Shown in pieces: positions 1 through 5,696 of a DNA stretch of 7,115 nucleotides. Position numbers and translations under genes: made by a program. Each line of letters opens with the position of its first letter. Positions within the stretch are counted from its first letter, which is position 1. Origin of the DNA: Clostridia bacterium (GTDB taxonomy: Bacteria > Bacillota > Clostridia > Oscillospirales > CAG-272); assembly GCA_017452335.1 (NCBI GenBank), contig JAFTMP010000117.1:1-7115 (forward strand), read 5' to 3'. A model generated the notes under the pieces. The model worked only from the letters and a program-made list of their open reading frames with translations, ran no database searches and was not told the origin of the DNA.

Positions 1-119
1 CCCTGCTCCCATTTTGACACCGCCTGCACGCTGACCTGCAGGTCGTTTGCCAAAGCCCGTTGGGTCAAGCCCGCCTTTTGACGCAATTCTTTGATGTTTT
101 TGCCGATGGGCAGATCCAT
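1..119 (-). CDS. XRE-family helix-turn-helix regulator, N-terminal part (cut by window edge)
   Basis: About 39 codons are visible, starting MDLPIGKNIKELRQKAGLTQ and continuing to SKWEQ. The pattern IKELRQKAGLTQ-x(3)-LA-x(3)-VS-x(2)-AVSKWEQG is the classic Cro/C1 (HTH_3) fold: helix 1 at about residues 6-15, helix 2 at 19-26 (LTQRALAN), and recognition helix 3 at about 30-38 (VSVQAVSKWE). It is expected to bind an operator as a dimer; the effector or dimerisation part is off the window. The ATG at 117-119 is the only reasonable start, but its GGAGG (134-138) lies 14 bases upstream, unusually far, so translation may be weak or depend on RNA folding. No promoter is evident directly upstream; the nearest good one is at 458-486, which implies a long leader. 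Regulated genes cannot be inferred from this window. Confidence 0.85.
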   Translation of the reverse strand, partial: MDLPIGKNIKELRQKAGLTQRALANDLQVSVQAVSKWEQ

Positions 120-198
120 ATTTCTTGAAAAAACCTCCAAAACCTGAATGTTGACCTGATTTTTTGGCTTTGGAAAGTGCCGCGGCGGCGGGGTGCCT

Positions 199-230
199 GC
201 CGTGTTCTTTTTTTGAAGCACGGCTTTTTT
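199..230 (+). terminator. Hairpin plus T6, terminator-like on the plus strand
   Basis: GCCGTGTTC (199-207) pairs with GAA-g-CACGGC (215-224, one bulged G) around a T-rich loop, and is followed directly by TTTTTT (225-230). This is intrinsic-terminator architecture for plus-strand transcription, although no plus-strand gene or clear promoter lies upstream. It might stop antisense transcription towards the leader. On the minus strand the same hairpin has no U-tract and would only be a leader structure. Confidence 0.4.
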
Positions 231-235
231 GCGTG

Positions 236-272
236 ACAAGAACGGGGCTCGTTTTCACGTGCCCCGTCTTGT
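236..272. other. Strong 12-bp inverted repeat in the leader
   Basis: ACAAGA-a-CGGGGC (236-248) pairs with GCCCCGTCTTGT (261-272): 12 base pairs with one bulged A and a 12-base loop. Neither side has a U-tract, so it is not a standard terminator. It could be an RNA stem in the XRE leader, or a palindromic protein-binding site in DNA. Confidence 0.55.
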
Positions 273-300
273 TATTGCGCGCCTTGGGCGTCAGAGGGGA

Positions 301-363
301 TCAAAGACACCCGTGTTCGGCGAGCAATACGACACTTTCGCCGGAAAGTGCAAAAATAGTCAT
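301..363 (-). CDS. Possible 20-codon leader peptide
   Basis: This is a very short ORF starting MTIFALSGES and ending LLAEHGCL before TGA. The case for translation is its ribosome binding site: AAAGGAGG at 372-379 sits exactly 8 bases before the ATG, the best-spaced site in this part of the window and much better than that of the downstream XRE gene. It also lies about 90 bases after a near-consensus promoter on the same strand. The peptide has no clear signal sequence, membrane helix, run of one amino acid, or known family that I recognise. The ORF contains mutually exclusive hairpins, so ribosome movement over it could alter folding of the leader. It could instead be the remnant start of a decayed gene. 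Function is unknown. Confidence 0.35.
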   Translation of the reverse strand: MTIFALSGESVVLLAEHGCL

Positions 364-457
364 ATCGATCGCCTCCTTTCATCGTATTTTTTGGTATTTG
401 ACCGCCGCTTCTGCAGTCACGGCGGGTCTGCCGCGGGGCGTCCCCCTCGGCTTCTTT

Positions 458-486
458 ATTGTAGCACGGTGGGGCAGGGCTGTCAA
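458..486 (-). promoter_or_regulatory. Near-consensus sigma-A promoter for the leader/XRE unit
   Basis: Read on the minus strand: TTGACA (481-486), a 17-base spacer, then TACAAT (458-463). The -35 is perfect and the -10 differs at one base from TATAAT. The predicted start is near 451. It lies just downstream of the cyclophilin terminator (543-573), so it would begin a separate transcript running towards the XRE gene. Confidence 0.8.
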
Positions 487-542
487 GGGGTCGCTTATCT
501 ACCGTTGGTTGATACCGCCGTGTGCCCTACGCTTGACGGGAA

Positions 543-573
543 TATAAAAGCAGCGCTGTTTTGCAGCGCCGCT
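543..573 (-). terminator. Intrinsic terminator after the cyclophilin gene
   Basis: On the minus strand AGCGGCGCTG pairs with CAGCGCTGCT over 10 bp (one G-U) around a 5-base loop (549-573), followed by TTTTAT. It begins 6 bases after the cyclophilin stop codon. On the plus strand the same stem is followed by CG then T6 (576-581), so it may work in both directions. Confidence 0.85.
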
Positions 574-579
574 CGTTTT

Positions 580-1050
580 TTATTCCACAGTGATGGTTTT
601 GATCTTTTGCACGAATCTGGGTCTGTCGGAATAGTCGGTGGGCACCGATGCGATCTCGTCCACCACCTCCATACCCGAGGTGACCTTGCCGAATGCGGCG
701 TACTGTCCGTCAAGGAAGTGTCCGTCGGCGTGCATGATGAAGAACTGGGAGGAAGCAGAGTTGAAGCTCTGGCTTCTTGCCATGGAAATCACACCTCTGT
801 CGTGGGAGAGGGTGTTGTTAAAGCCGTTTGCTTTAAATTCGCCAAAGAGCTTTTCCTTTGCGCCGCCCATACCGGTTCCGGTGGGGTCGCCGCCCTGGAT
901 CATAAAGCCTGCAATGACTCTGTGGAAAATGAGTCCGTCGTAAAAGCCTTCCTTTGCTAACTTCTCAAAGTTTGCAACAGTCTGGGGCGCGATCTCGGGA
1001 TAGAGCTCCAAGGTGATCACGCCGCCGTTTTCCATTTCAATTTTTACCAT
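580..1050 (-). CDS. Cyclophilin-type peptidyl-prolyl cis-trans isomerase (PpiB-like, cytoplasmic)
   Basis: A 156-residue single-domain cyclophilin that catalyses cis-trans isomerisation of Xaa-Pro bonds during protein folding. No signal peptide is present, so it should be cytoplasmic. Numbering from the chosen ATG, the signature FHRVIAGFMIQGGDPTGTG spans about 42-60. It contains the catalytic Arg44 (CypA Arg55) and Phe49, Met50 and Gln52; the SSQFFI motif at about 100-105 gives Gln102 and Phe104. The residue matching human CypA Trp121 is Phe112, as in many bacterial cyclophilins, so cyclosporin binding should be weak. The length is normal for a single domain. A TTG three codons upstream is in frame, but AAAGG would abut it; the ATG at 1048-1050 has a GAAAGGA site about 9 bases away and is preferred. 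The gene has its own consensus promoter and terminator, so it is monocistronic. Confidence 0.96.
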   Translation of the reverse strand: MVKIEMENGGVITLELYPEIAPQTVANFEKLAKEGFYDGLIFHRVIAGFMIQGGDPTGTGMGGAKEKLFGEFKANGFNNTLSHDRGVISMARSQSFNSASSQFFIMHADGHFLDGQYAAFGKVTSGMEVVDEIASVPTDYSDRPRFVQKIKTITVE

Positions 1051-1096
1051 AATTTTCAATCCTTTCGGTGTTTACAGGTGATTTTTTCGTATAAGT

Positions 1097-1125
1097 ATTA
1101 TAGCAGATGAAAAATATAATGTCAA
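1097..1125 (-). promoter_or_regulatory. Consensus sigma-A promoter of the cyclophilin gene
   Basis: Minus strand TTGACA (1120-1125), 17-base AT-rich spacer, TATAAT (1097-1102): both hexamers match the consensus perfectly. The start should be near 1090, giving a leader of about 40 bases. This predicts strong, constitutive expression unless repressed. A T7A6 tract (1134-1146) upstream could act as an UP element. Confidence 0.9.
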
Positions 1126-1151
1126 GATGGCAGTTTTTTTAAAAAATATCA

Positions 1152-1180
1152 TTGCAAGTCTTGAAAAAATGTGGTAGAAT
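1152..1180 (+). promoter_or_regulatory. Sigma-A promoter of the flippase gene
   Basis: TTGCAA (1152-1157), 17-base spacer, TAGAAT (1175-1180), each hexamer one or two bases off consensus. An A-rich stretch lies directly upstream (1141-1148). It diverges from the cyclophilin promoter, with only 26 bases between the two -35 boxes. The predicted start is near 1187, about 25 bases before the GTG start. Confidence 0.7.
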
Positions 1181-1211
1181 ATGAGGAAGAGGGACGAGCG
1201 GAGGAAGAAAC

Positions 1212-2675
1212 GTGGGCAGATATCAAAAATTACTCAAAAATACTTTTCTTATCACGCTTGGAACCTTTGGCTCAAAGCTGCTTCCCTTCGTGCTCATCAG
1301 GCTGTACACCTTTGTGTTGCAGGATGGGGAGTACAACACCGCCGATCTGGTTTCCCAAACGGCAAAGCTGCTTATTCCCTTTGCGGCGCTGGGATTGACG
1401 GAAGGGCTCTTCCGCCTGGCAATGGAGGGAGACGAGGCGCGGCGCAAGAAGGTGTTCTCGGCAGGCTTTGTGCTTTTTGCCGGCGGCTTTGCGGTACTGC
1501 TTCCCCTGCTGGGGCTGGCGTATGTGGGGCTTTCTGCGGCGGGATCGGATTTTGCCCGCTACATTTGGCTCATCGGCTCCTATGTGTGCTGCTCGTGCCT
1601 GCACTCGCTGGTCACCCAATATATCCGCACCAAGGATCACTTTGCTTTTTTCTCCCTGCAAGGGGTGATCAATACAGCCCTTGTGGCGGCGCTGAACATC
1701 GTCTTTTTGTATTTTAACGATTTCGGCGTGACGGGCTATGTGCTCTCGGTGGTGCTGGCAGACTTGATCGTCTTTTTCTTGGTGTTCATCAAGGAAAAGC
1801 TGTGGCGCGATCTGGTGCCCGTTAAAAAGATCGAAAAAACCATTTACAAGGAAATGGTTTCCTACAGCGTACCGCTGATTCCCATGTCGGTCTCCTGGTG
1901 GGTCACCTCGGTTTCCGACCGCTATATGGTGCGTGCCTTTGTGGACGATCCCAGTATTGCAGACTTTTACTCGGCGGCGTATAAGATCCCGACCCTTGTC
2001 ACCCTGCTTTGCACCGTCTTTTCCCAGGCGTGGAGCTATTCCTCTGTGGCAGAGAGTGATGAAAAGGAGCGCTCGGCGTTCTTTTCGGGAGTATTCTCCT
2101 TCTATTCGGGACTGTTATTTGTAATGAGCGCCTTTATCACGGCGTTTTGTAAGATCCTTACCTCCATCATGATGGACCCCTCCTACTATTCGGCGTGGGA
2201 ATATATCCCGGTGCTGGCGGGGGCAACGGTCTTCTCGGCTTTGGTTACCTTCGTGGGAAGCGTTTATACCGTGCGCATGAAGAGCTCCTTCTCCATGTGG
2301 ACCTCCATGATCGGGGCAGGGTTAAATATTCTTTTAAATTTCCTGCTCATTCCCCAATCGCTTTTCGGTATTCCCCTTCCGGGGCTGGGGGCGCTGGGCG
2401 CGGCGATCGCCACCATGATCAGCTATGCGGCGGTATTCTTTATCAGAGCCGCCACGGCAGGAAGATACGTGCGCTTTAAAATGAATAAGGGTCTGCTTGC
2501 GGTGAACATCGTGCTCATGCTCATGCAGATCACCTTCACCACCCTGTCGGGCACCATGTCCCTTGGGGTGCAGATCGGGGTACAGACGGCGTTTATTGCC
2601 GCAGTGCTCATTTTAAACGGCAGAGCCCTTGCGGGCAAGGTCAAAGAGCTTTTAAACAAACGTCGGGGAAGATGA
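1212..2675 (+). CDS. Wzx-like polysaccharide/lipid-linked oligosaccharide flippase (MOP superfamily)
   Basis: A 487-residue integral membrane protein with about 14 hydrophobic segments (roughly 11-33, 45-66, 81-107, 115-137, 148-168, 172-193, 217-238, 255-278, 290-312, 330-352, 362-380, 392-412, 427-446, 449-468) and a basic C-terminal tail. Length and topology fit the polysaccharide biosynthesis/MATE-like flippases that move lipid-linked glycans across the cytoplasmic membrane. Typical pieces are the N-terminal LKNTFLITLGTFGSKLL, the central SDRYMV...ADFYSAAYKIP block (about 235-260), and the late GLGALGAAIATMISY helix (about 391-405). The start is GTG at 1212, with GGAGG (1200-1204) 7 bases upstream. 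No glycosyltransferase genes are next to it, so its glycan substrate is unknown. MurJ-like activity cannot be excluded, but the central motif favours Wzx-type proteins. Confidence 0.88.
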   Translation: MGRYQKLLKNTFLITLGTFGSKLLPFVLIRLYTFVLQDGEYNTADLVSQTAKLLIPFAALGLTEGLFRLAMEGDEARRKKVFSAGFVLFAGGFAVLLPLLGLAYVGLSAAGSDFARYIWLIGSYVCCSCLHSLVTQYIRTKDHFAFFSLQGVINTALVAALNIVFLYFNDFGVTGYVLSVVLADLIVFFLVFIKEKLWRDLVPVKKIEKTIYKEMVSYSVPLIPMSVSWWVTSVSDRYMVRAFVDDPSIADFYSAAYKIPTLVTLLCTVFSQAWSYSSVAESDEKERSAFFSGVFSFYSGLLFVMSAFITAFCKILTSIMMDPSYYSAWEYIPVLAGATVFSALVTFVGSVYTVRMKSSFSMWTSMIGAGLNILLNFLLIPQSLFGIPLPGLGALGAAIATMISYAAVFFIRAATAGRYVRFKMNKGLLAVNIVLMLMQITFTTLSGTMSLGVQIGVQTAFIAAVLILNGRALAGKVKELLNKRRGR

Positions 2676-2686
2676 TCTCCCGTTTG
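2657..2686 (+). other. Hairpin spanning the flippase stop codon
   Basis: CAAACG (2657-2662) pairs with CGTTTG (2681-2686), and after a 2-base bulge GGGGA pairs with TCTCC (one G-U); the loop contains the TGA stop. No U-tract follows, so it could be a weak terminator or an mRNA 3'-end stabiliser between the flippase and pfkA. Confidence 0.3.
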
Positions 2687-2753
2687 TGAAAAGATATATT
2701 ATTTAAGGTTATTATTACAGGAATATTATACATTGAAAGGAAGGTCATAGACT

Positions 2754-3818
2754 ATGGCACAACAGATCAAGAGAATCGGCGTGCTCACCTCGGGCGGTGA
2801 CGCGCCCGGTATGAACGCGGCAGTGCGCGCGGTGGTCAGACAGGCAAGAACTCACGACGTGGAGGTCGTGGCAATTTACGAGGGCTACAAGGGGCTCATC
2901 GAAGGAAACACCAAGGTGTTTGACATGCGTGATGTATCCAACATCATCAACAAGGGCGGTACTATTCTTTATTCGGCAAGAAGTAAGGAGTTCAAGACCG
3001 ATGCAGGCTTGATCAAGGCAGTGGACACGTGCCTGAGAAATGGCATTGAGGGCATCGTTGCCATCGGCGGTGACGGTACCTTCCGCGGTGCCACCGACCT
3101 TACCAGAAGAGGTATTCCTTGTATCGGTATTCCCGCTACCATTGACAACGACATCGCTTCCACCGACTGCACCATCGGATACGACACTGCCATGAACACG
3201 GCACTGCAGATGGTGGACAACCTGCGCGATACCTGTGAATCCCACTTCCGTTGCAACGTGGTGGAGATCATGGGCAGACATTCGGGCTATATTGCAGTAA
3301 ACGTAGGTCTTGCAACCGGTGCTGCGCAGATCGTAGTAGGCGAGTTGCCCTTTGACGAGGAGAGAATGTATGAGGAAATTCTCATCGGTAAGAGCAGAAA
3401 GAAGAGACACTATATCATCATGGTTGCAGAAGGCGTGAAGGGCTATGCTGAGGAGCTGACACAGAAGATCGAGGAGCGGACCGGTATTGAGACCCGCTTT
3501 ACCCGTCTTGGTCACGTTGTGCGCGGCGGCTCTCCCACCGTGCGCGACCGCGTAGTGGCATCCCGCATGGGTATTGCGGCAGTGGACTATCTGCTGGAGG
3601 GCAAGTCCAACATGGTGGTTTGCATGCACGGCGAGGACATCTCTGCCATGAACATTGAGTATGCGCTGACCCTTGACCACATGTACAAGGGCAAGCTGAA
3701 GCCCGGTGAGTTGGATCGCTACAGCATTGAGGAGATCCAGAACATGCGCGCATACTGCGAGAAGAAGGCGGCAGACTTTAAGAAGCTGTACAACCAGGCA
3801 CTGGATATTTCTCAGTAA
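2754..3818 (+). CDS. pfkA: ATP-dependent 6-phosphofructokinase
   Basis: A 354-residue cytoplasmic enzyme that phosphorylates fructose 6-phosphate to fructose 1,6-bisphosphate in glycolysis. Visible motifs are the nucleotide-binding GGDAPGMNA (14-22), GGDGT (105-109), PATIDND (127-133) with catalytic Asp131, MGRHSG (173-178) and GHVVRGGSPT (253-262). By eye against E. coli PfkA, Arg76, Arg166, Arg175, Arg248, His254 and Arg257 match substrate or ATP contacts. Arg25, Arg29, Arg158, Arg215, Lys217 and His219 match the allosteric ADP/PEP site, so effector control is plausible. Gly108 (E. coli Gly104) marks ATP rather than pyrophosphate use; the second discriminating site has Ala128 instead of Gly (ATP type) or Lys (PPi type). 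The protein is about 30 residues longer than E. coli PfkA, mainly a charged C-terminal tail. AAAGGAAGG (2736-2744) lies 9 bases before the ATG. I see only a weak possible -10 (TATTAT, 2724-2729) upstream. Confidence 0.96.
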   Translation: MAQQIKRIGVLTSGGDAPGMNAAVRAVVRQARTHDVEVVAIYEGYKGLIEGNTKVFDMRDVSNIINKGGTILYSARSKEFKTDAGLIKAVDTCLRNGIEGIVAIGGDGTFRGATDLTRRGIPCIGIPATIDNDIASTDCTIGYDTAMNTALQMVDNLRDTCESHFRCNVVEIMGRHSGYIAVNVGLATGAAQIVVGELPFDEERMYEEILIGKSRKKRHYIIMVAEGVKGYAEELTQKIEERTGIETRFTRLGHVVRGGSPTVRDRVVASRMGIAAVDYLLEGKSNMVVCMHGEDISAMNIEYALTLDHMYKGKLKPGELDRYSIEEIQNMRAYCEKKAADFKKLYNQALDISQ

Positions 3819-3853
3819 GATCGTCATTAAAAAACTGACAACAGGCACAATCG

Positions 3854-3885
3854 GCGGGGCGGCAATACACATCGCCCCGCTCTTT
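3854..3885 (+). terminator. Probable terminator or attenuating hairpin after pfkA
   Basis: GCGGGGCG (3854-3861) pairs perfectly with CGCCCCGC (3873-3880) around an 11-base loop, followed by TCTTTGCATT. The stem is strong but the U-tract is short and broken, so partial readthrough into comM is possible. Confidence 0.6.
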
Positions 3886-3918
3886 GCATTGTACAAGGAA
3901 TAAGGAAAGGACAGCGCG

Positions 3919-5466
3919 ATGATAGCAACGGTATATACAGCAGGGGTAGAGGGCGTCACCGGCTTTTCCGTCAGCGTGGAATGTGCACTCATGGAGGTGC
4001 TGGAGGAGCGCAGCGGCGGATTTGATGTGGTGGGACTGCCCGACAACGCAGTGAAGGAAGCCAAGGAGCGGGTGCGCAACGCGGCGCTCTCCTCGGGCTT
4101 TATTTTCCCTGTTTGTGCCAAGATCACGGTGAATATGGCACCTGCCGACAAGAAAAAGGCAGGCTCGGGCTATGACCTTGCACTGCTCATGGCGGTGCTG
4201 GCGGCAGACGGTCAGATCAAAGAGGATCTTTCGGGGCTGTGCTTTATCGGAGAGCTGTCTCTTTCTGGAAAGATCAGAGCGGTCAGCGGGGTGCTGTCCA
4301 TGGTGCTGGCGGCAAGAGAAGCGGGGATCAAAAAGGTCTTCGTGCCAAAGGGCAATGCGGCAGAGGCGTCGGTGGTGGAGGGCATCACGGCGTACGGCGT
4401 TGCCGATGTGGCAGAGCTTGTTGCCCACATCACGGGCAAGGCAGTCCTTGCACCCACCGTGTTTGACAAGGGAGCATATCTTTCAAAAAATCAGCGCGCC
4501 CCCGTGGACCTTGCGGATGTCAAGGGTCAGCAGAGCGCCAAAAGGGCGCTGGAGATCGCGGCGGCAGGAGGGCACAATCTGCTCTTCATCGGCCCGCCCG
4601 GCACGGGAAAGAGCATGTTGGCAAAGAGCCTGCCGGGCATTTTACCCTCTCTGACCTTCGAGGAAGCTCTTCAAAGCACCACCGTTCATTCCTGCGCGGG
4701 GATCTTGCCCGAGGGCGAGGCACTGCTGTCGGTGCGTCCCTTCCGTGCACCCCACCACACCATGTCGGCGGCATCGCTGGCAGGCGGGGGAACGGTTCCA
4801 AAGCCGGGAGAGGTGTCGCTGGCACACAACGGCGTGCTCTTTCTTGACGAGCTGCCCGAATTTTCAAAGCAGGTTACCGAGATCCTAAGACAGCCCTTGG
4901 AGGATGGACAAATTACCATCACAAGAGCGGTGGGCAGGTGTACCTTCCCCACCAGATTCATGCTGGTGTGCGCCATGAACCCCTGCAGATGCGGATATTA
5001 CGGTCATCCCACCAAAAAATGCACCTGCAAGGCGGAGGATCTGAAGAAATACATGGCAAAAATTTCGGGGCCTCTTCTTGACCGTATCGACATTCAGATC
5101 GAGGTGTCGTCGCTCAGTTACGAGGAGCTTTCCGATACGCGGGTGGGCGAATCCTCGGCGGTGGTAAGAGACAGAGTCAACGAGGCGCGCAAATTTGCCG
5201 CCGCACGCTACCGCAAGGCAGGCAAGCAGATCTACAGCAACGCGGCGCTCTCGCCCGCGGATGTGCGTGCCTTCTGCCAGCCCGACGAGGAGGGCAGTGC
5301 CATTTTGAAGGCGGCGTATGAGAGCCTCGGTCTTTCGGCAAGAGGACACGACCGCATTTTAAGGGTGGCGAGAACCATTGCAGACTTGGAGGGCTGTGAA
5401 CGGGTGGGCGCTATGCACTTGGCGCAGGCGATCCAACTGCGCTCCCTTGACCGCAAGTATTTTTGA
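3919..5466 (+). CDS. comM: ComM/YifB-family Mg-chelatase-like AAA+ ATPase
   Basis: A 515-residue, full-length member of the ComM (YifB) family. In competent bacteria ComM is a hexameric helicase that drives branch migration during integration of transforming DNA; elsewhere the role is less clear. The N-terminal Lon-like/ChlI domain (about 15-170) includes GLPDNAVKEAKERVR and MAPADKKKAGSGYDLALLMAVL-type blocks, with no protease Ser-Lys dyad evident. The AAA+ domain has Walker A GPPGTGKS (225-232), RAPHHT (276-281), Walker B VLFLDE (306-311), sensor-1 Asn354 in CAMNPC, a Cys cluster (Cys356, 358, 368, 370) that could bind zinc, and the LLDRID arginine-finger region (386-391). The C-terminal lid carries SARGHDRILRVARTIADL (473-490). 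AGGAAAGG (3903-3910) sits 8 bases before the ATG. The gene lies 100 bases after pfkA; no other competence genes are in the window. Confidence 0.95.
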   Translation: MIATVYTAGVEGVTGFSVSVECALMEVLEERSGGFDVVGLPDNAVKEAKERVRNAALSSGFIFPVCAKITVNMAPADKKKAGSGYDLALLMAVLAADGQIKEDLSGLCFIGELSLSGKIRAVSGVLSMVLAAREAGIKKVFVPKGNAAEASVVEGITAYGVADVAELVAHITGKAVLAPTVFDKGAYLSKNQRAPVDLADVKGQQSAKRALEIAAAGGHNLLFIGPPGTGKSMLAKSLPGILPSLTFEEALQSTTVHSCAGILPEGEALLSVRPFRAPHHTMSAASLAGGGTVPKPGEVSLAHNGVLFLDELPEFSKQVTEILRQPLEDGQITITRAVGRCTFPTRFMLVCAMNPCRCGYYGHPTKKCTCKAEDLKKYMAKISGPLLDRIDIQIEVSSLSYEELSDTRVGESSAVVRDRVNEARKFAAARYRKAGKQIYSNAALSPADVRAFCQPDEEGSAILKAAYESLGLSARGHDRILRVARTIADLEGCERVGAMHLAQAIQLRSLDRKYF

Positions 5467-5474
5467 TTTTTTAC

Positions 5475-5518
5475 ATCCCTTTTTCAAATGTGCGGGATGA
5501 CCGTGCTTGAAAAGGGAT
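5475..5518 (+). repeat. Long inverted repeat just after comM
   Basis: ATCCCTTTTTCAA (5475-5487) pairs with TTGAAAAGGGAT (5507-5518): 12 bp with one extra T, around a 19-base loop that can itself form CGG/CCG. It starts 8 bases after the comM stop. No U-tract follows on either strand, so it is not a classic terminator; it may stabilise the comM mRNA 3' end, or belong to the structured non-coding region that follows. Confidence 0.6.
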
Positions 5519-5549
5519 CGCGGGTGAAAAATGCAGAAAAAATGACAAC

Positions 5550-5568
5550 TTTCCGCATTTCACGGAAA
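5550..5568. repeat. Short perfect inverted repeat
   Basis: TTTCCG (5550-5555) and CGGAAA (5563-5568) flank a 7-base spacer. An overlapping alternative pairs GTGAAA-aa-TGC (5524-5534) with GCATTTCAC (5555-5563). Both lie between the long inverted repeat after comM and the AT-rich stretch. Function is unknown. Confidence 0.35.
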
Positions 5569-5612
5569 CAAAACAATTTATTCATAAAAAATACATAATT
5601 ATTGAAAGTTCC

Positions 5613-5621
5613 TGTGGATAA
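5613..5621 (-). promoter_or_regulatory. DnaA box 1, perfect match
   Basis: TTATCCACA on the minus strand, the consensus binding site for the initiator DnaA. It is embedded in the 14-base block TCCTGTGGATAACT (5610-5623), repeated exactly at 5685-5698, and directly adjoins the AT-rich stretch. Confidence 0.75.
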
Positions 5622-5687
5622 CTCTGTGCACAATGTTGAGAACTTGAGAAAAGTGGACGAAAATCCAGTGTTTACGGGCAAAAGTCC

Positions 5688-5696
5688 TGTGGATAA
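5688..5696 (-). promoter_or_regulatory. DnaA box 2, perfect match
   Basis: A second TTATCCACA in the same orientation, 75 bases from box 1 (about seven helical turns). It is followed on the plus strand by a T-tract and GGGGG, and lies 49 bases before the lipoprotein ATG, where bound DnaA could interfere with or modulate transcription. Confidence 0.75.

Larger units (their letters stand above)
120..451 (-). promoter_or_regulatory. Long structured 5' leader upstream of the XRE gene
   Basis: This stretch has no convincing large gene. If transcription starts near 451, the minus-strand RNA would begin with a hairpin (430-451: GCCG/CGGC with an inner GGGG/CCCC). A second hairpin follows (400-428; GACC-CGCCG paired with CGGCG-GTC, one bulge), then an A-rich single-stranded part. 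Next come a textbook AAAGGAGG (372-379), a 20-codon ORF (301-363) with internal hairpins, a 12-bp hairpin at 236-272 and another at 199-224. None of these hairpins is followed by a U-tract on the minus strand, so transcription could continue into the XRE gene. The order of promoter, folded RNA, small ORF, folded RNA and regulator resembles leader-controlled genes, but I do not recognise a known riboswitch or T-box. The regulatory role is inferred. Confidence 0.45.

Noticed and set aside
120..451. A known riboswitch, T-box, 6S or SRP RNA in the XRE leader
   Set aside because: I could not find the T-box TGGNACCGCG-like element, the SRP GGAAGGAAGCAG-type motif or a large 6S-type central bubble; only generic hairpins are visible.
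164..547. A 127-codon open frame on the plus strand in the leader region
   Set aside because: TTG start with no ribosome site, and it crosses the plus-strand terminator-like hairpin and the minus-strand promoter; composition looks random.
229..960. A 243-codon open frame on the plus strand over the leader and the cyclophilin gene
   Set aside because: It starts at a non-ATG codon without a ribosome site, runs through the terminator, the leader hairpins and the antisense of a clear cyclophilin, and has no domain signature.
2745..4151. A 468-codon open frame on the minus strand across pfkA and the start of comM
   Set aside because: It lies antisense to two unmistakable genes, crosses their intergenic gap, has no ribosome site, and its translation is rich in His, Val and Cys with no recognisable domain. 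It is a by-product of codon bias on the plus strand.
5542..5598. An 18-codon ATG ORF on the plus strand near the AT-rich stretch
   Set aside because: No Shine-Dalgarno sequence upstream, and the sequence is better explained as AT-rich non-coding DNA.
5484..5681. A 65-codon Phe-rich open frame on the minus strand in the comM-lipoprotein gap
   Set aside because: It begins at TTG without a ribosome site and overlaps the inverted repeats and AT-rich stretch, which explain its composition.
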